From: Heterodera schachtii | Lineage: Eukaryota; Nematoda; Chromadorea; Rhabditida; Heteroderidae | Length of the DNA stretch: 64,000 bases | Assembly: GCA_023374025.1 (NCBI GenBank) | Contig: SIJG01000010.1 | Span: forward strand, 882,300-946,299 | Direction: 5' to 3' | Shown here: positions 63,472 to 64,000 of the stretch, one piece after another | Numbering within the stretch: the stretch's first letter is position 1 | Layout of the letters: every line of letters starts with the position of its first letter | Made by a program: the position numbers and the translations under genes | Notes under the pieces: generated by a model | Told to the model about the DNA's origin: nothing | Database searches by the model: none | The model's input: only the letters and a program-made list of their open reading frames with translations

Positions 63472-64000
63472 ATGAACAGACGGTAAGAAATTTTCGTAAA
63501 TAAAATTACAAATTTTTTCCCCTAATTTCTCATTTCAGTTGGATTTGTGGCGACGTGTGGATGGACATTCTCCCATCTTTTGACCGTCCCCAACTTGGTC
63601 TCAAAATGGCATTGCTTTCCTATCGTTTCGATGTTTTGGTGGACGCGCATTTCGATGGAAAAAAGGAATTGACAATTTGGAATTACATAAGAATTCACAA
63701 GGACGAAGGACCAGAACCGAAACTGACTGTATGGATCAATGGCACATTTATGGTATTTCCTCTGCAGGACCATCCGTTGCCCAACAAAATTCGCTTTCGT
63801 ATCATTCTGATTGAGTAAGTAATTTTAAACTTTTTTGTATATTAAAGCATTTGTATGTTTCTTCAGCTACATTGACCACTCCGTCATTGCATTTCTCCGT
63901 TCCAACAAGCACATTTGGAACAGAAGTGGCACCAATTTGGAGTTGTCTACTGCAAATGTTCAGCCAATTTGGAATGTTTTAATCAGTCAAATTTGGCCCA
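63472..64000 (+). CDS. F-box-like family protein (MNRR type), cut by window end
   Basis: Exon 1 is 63472-63482 (11 nt, MNRR with exon 2), exon 2 is 63539-63814, and exon 3 runs from 63867 past the end. Exon 2 has WICGDVWMDILPSFDRPQLG, ALLSYRFDVLVDAHFDG and PLPNKIRF. Exon 3 has YIDHSVIAFLRSNKHIWNRS and IWNVLISQIWP. Phases are 2-2 and the frame is open to base 64000. It is closest to the copy at 56121-57429. The start is fixed by the 11-nt exon shared with two other copies. Whether the rest is intact cannot be seen. Confidence 0.8.

Noticed and set aside
1..64000. CRISPR arrays, operons, bacterial-type promoters or prophage
   Set aside because: The window is clearly eukaryotic (spliced genes, GT-AG and GC-AG introns). 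The short iterated words inside the elements lack the regular repeat-spacer spacing of CRISPR.
1..64000. Autonomous transposase or reverse transcriptase genes
   Set aside because: No frame with DDE/RNase-H hAT transposase, Tc1/mariner or reverse-transcriptase motifs was seen. All elements here look non-autonomous.

Overview
This window looks like nuclear DNA of a plant-parasitic-type nematode, most likely a cyst nematode (Globodera/Heterodera group). The reasons are: AT-rich DNA; small genes with many short exons and introns of about 50 bp to 1 kb; a nematode Srsx-like 7TM receptor; at least two introns whose phases only fit a GC-AG splice pair (such introns are known to be common in Globodera); and one lineage-expanded family of F-box-like proteins that fills the region. 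The species call is inference; 'nematode' is much safer.

The main content is that F-box-like family. It has about twenty members and fragments on both strands. The shared coding plan is: a short variable exon 1; exon 2 with an F-box-like motif (W-I-C-x-D-V-x-M-D-I-L-P, then L-x-L-x-x-x-S-x-R-F, then L-V-D-x-H-F); exon 3 starting Y-I-D-H; exon 4 ending C-I-G; and a short acidic or PGPS-ending exon 5. Intron phases are 2-2-0-2 throughout. Three type-1 genes are intact (20650-22289, 36023-38017, 47820-50683), as are two type-2 genes (1653-3670, 59518-61324). One more runs off the right end (63472-64000). Three nearly complete copies carry frameshifts (30946-32356, 44008-45880, 56121-57429). The rest are one- or two-exon relics. 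First exons are of four kinds, including one that adds a membrane anchor, and all join exon 2 in the same phase.

Region by region: 1-3.7 kb holds a family relic and an intact minus-strand type-2 gene. 4.6-6.3 kb is the 3' end of a condensin CAP-D2-like gene. 7.2-9.7 kb is a decayed UDP-glycosyltransferase. 10.6-12.0 kb is a 7TM receptor, followed tail-to-tail by a two-TM protein of unknown function (12.3-13.5 kb). 14-20 kb is mostly repeats and relics. 20.6-22.3 kb is an intact family gene. 26.1-29.4 kb is a near-perfect 1.4-kb-arm palindrome made of family exons and transposon. 30.9-32.4 kb is a frameshifted family gene. 33.7-35.4 kb is an intact four-TM protein. 36-38 kb is an intact family gene. 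39-43.7 kb is nested repeats. 44-50.7 kb has two family genes and relics. 52.1-55.3 kb is a divergent pair of intact single-copy-looking genes. 56-64 kb is family genes again.

The second theme is non-autonomous DNA transposons. At least ten elements have terminal inverted repeats beginning TAGRG or CAGRG and 8-bp target-site duplications that can be read directly, which is the hAT signature. Most share an odd design: the interior is an iteration of a short word resembling their own ends. A fold-back repeat (GATTCGTGATCAGCGACCCC type) and a 26-nt GC-rich hairpin (about a dozen copies) are also scattered throughout. Many lie inside introns of the intact family genes, so the introns tolerate insertion. 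Exon boundaries were worked out by hand from splice sites, phase and family alignment; they are predictions, not transcript-supported.
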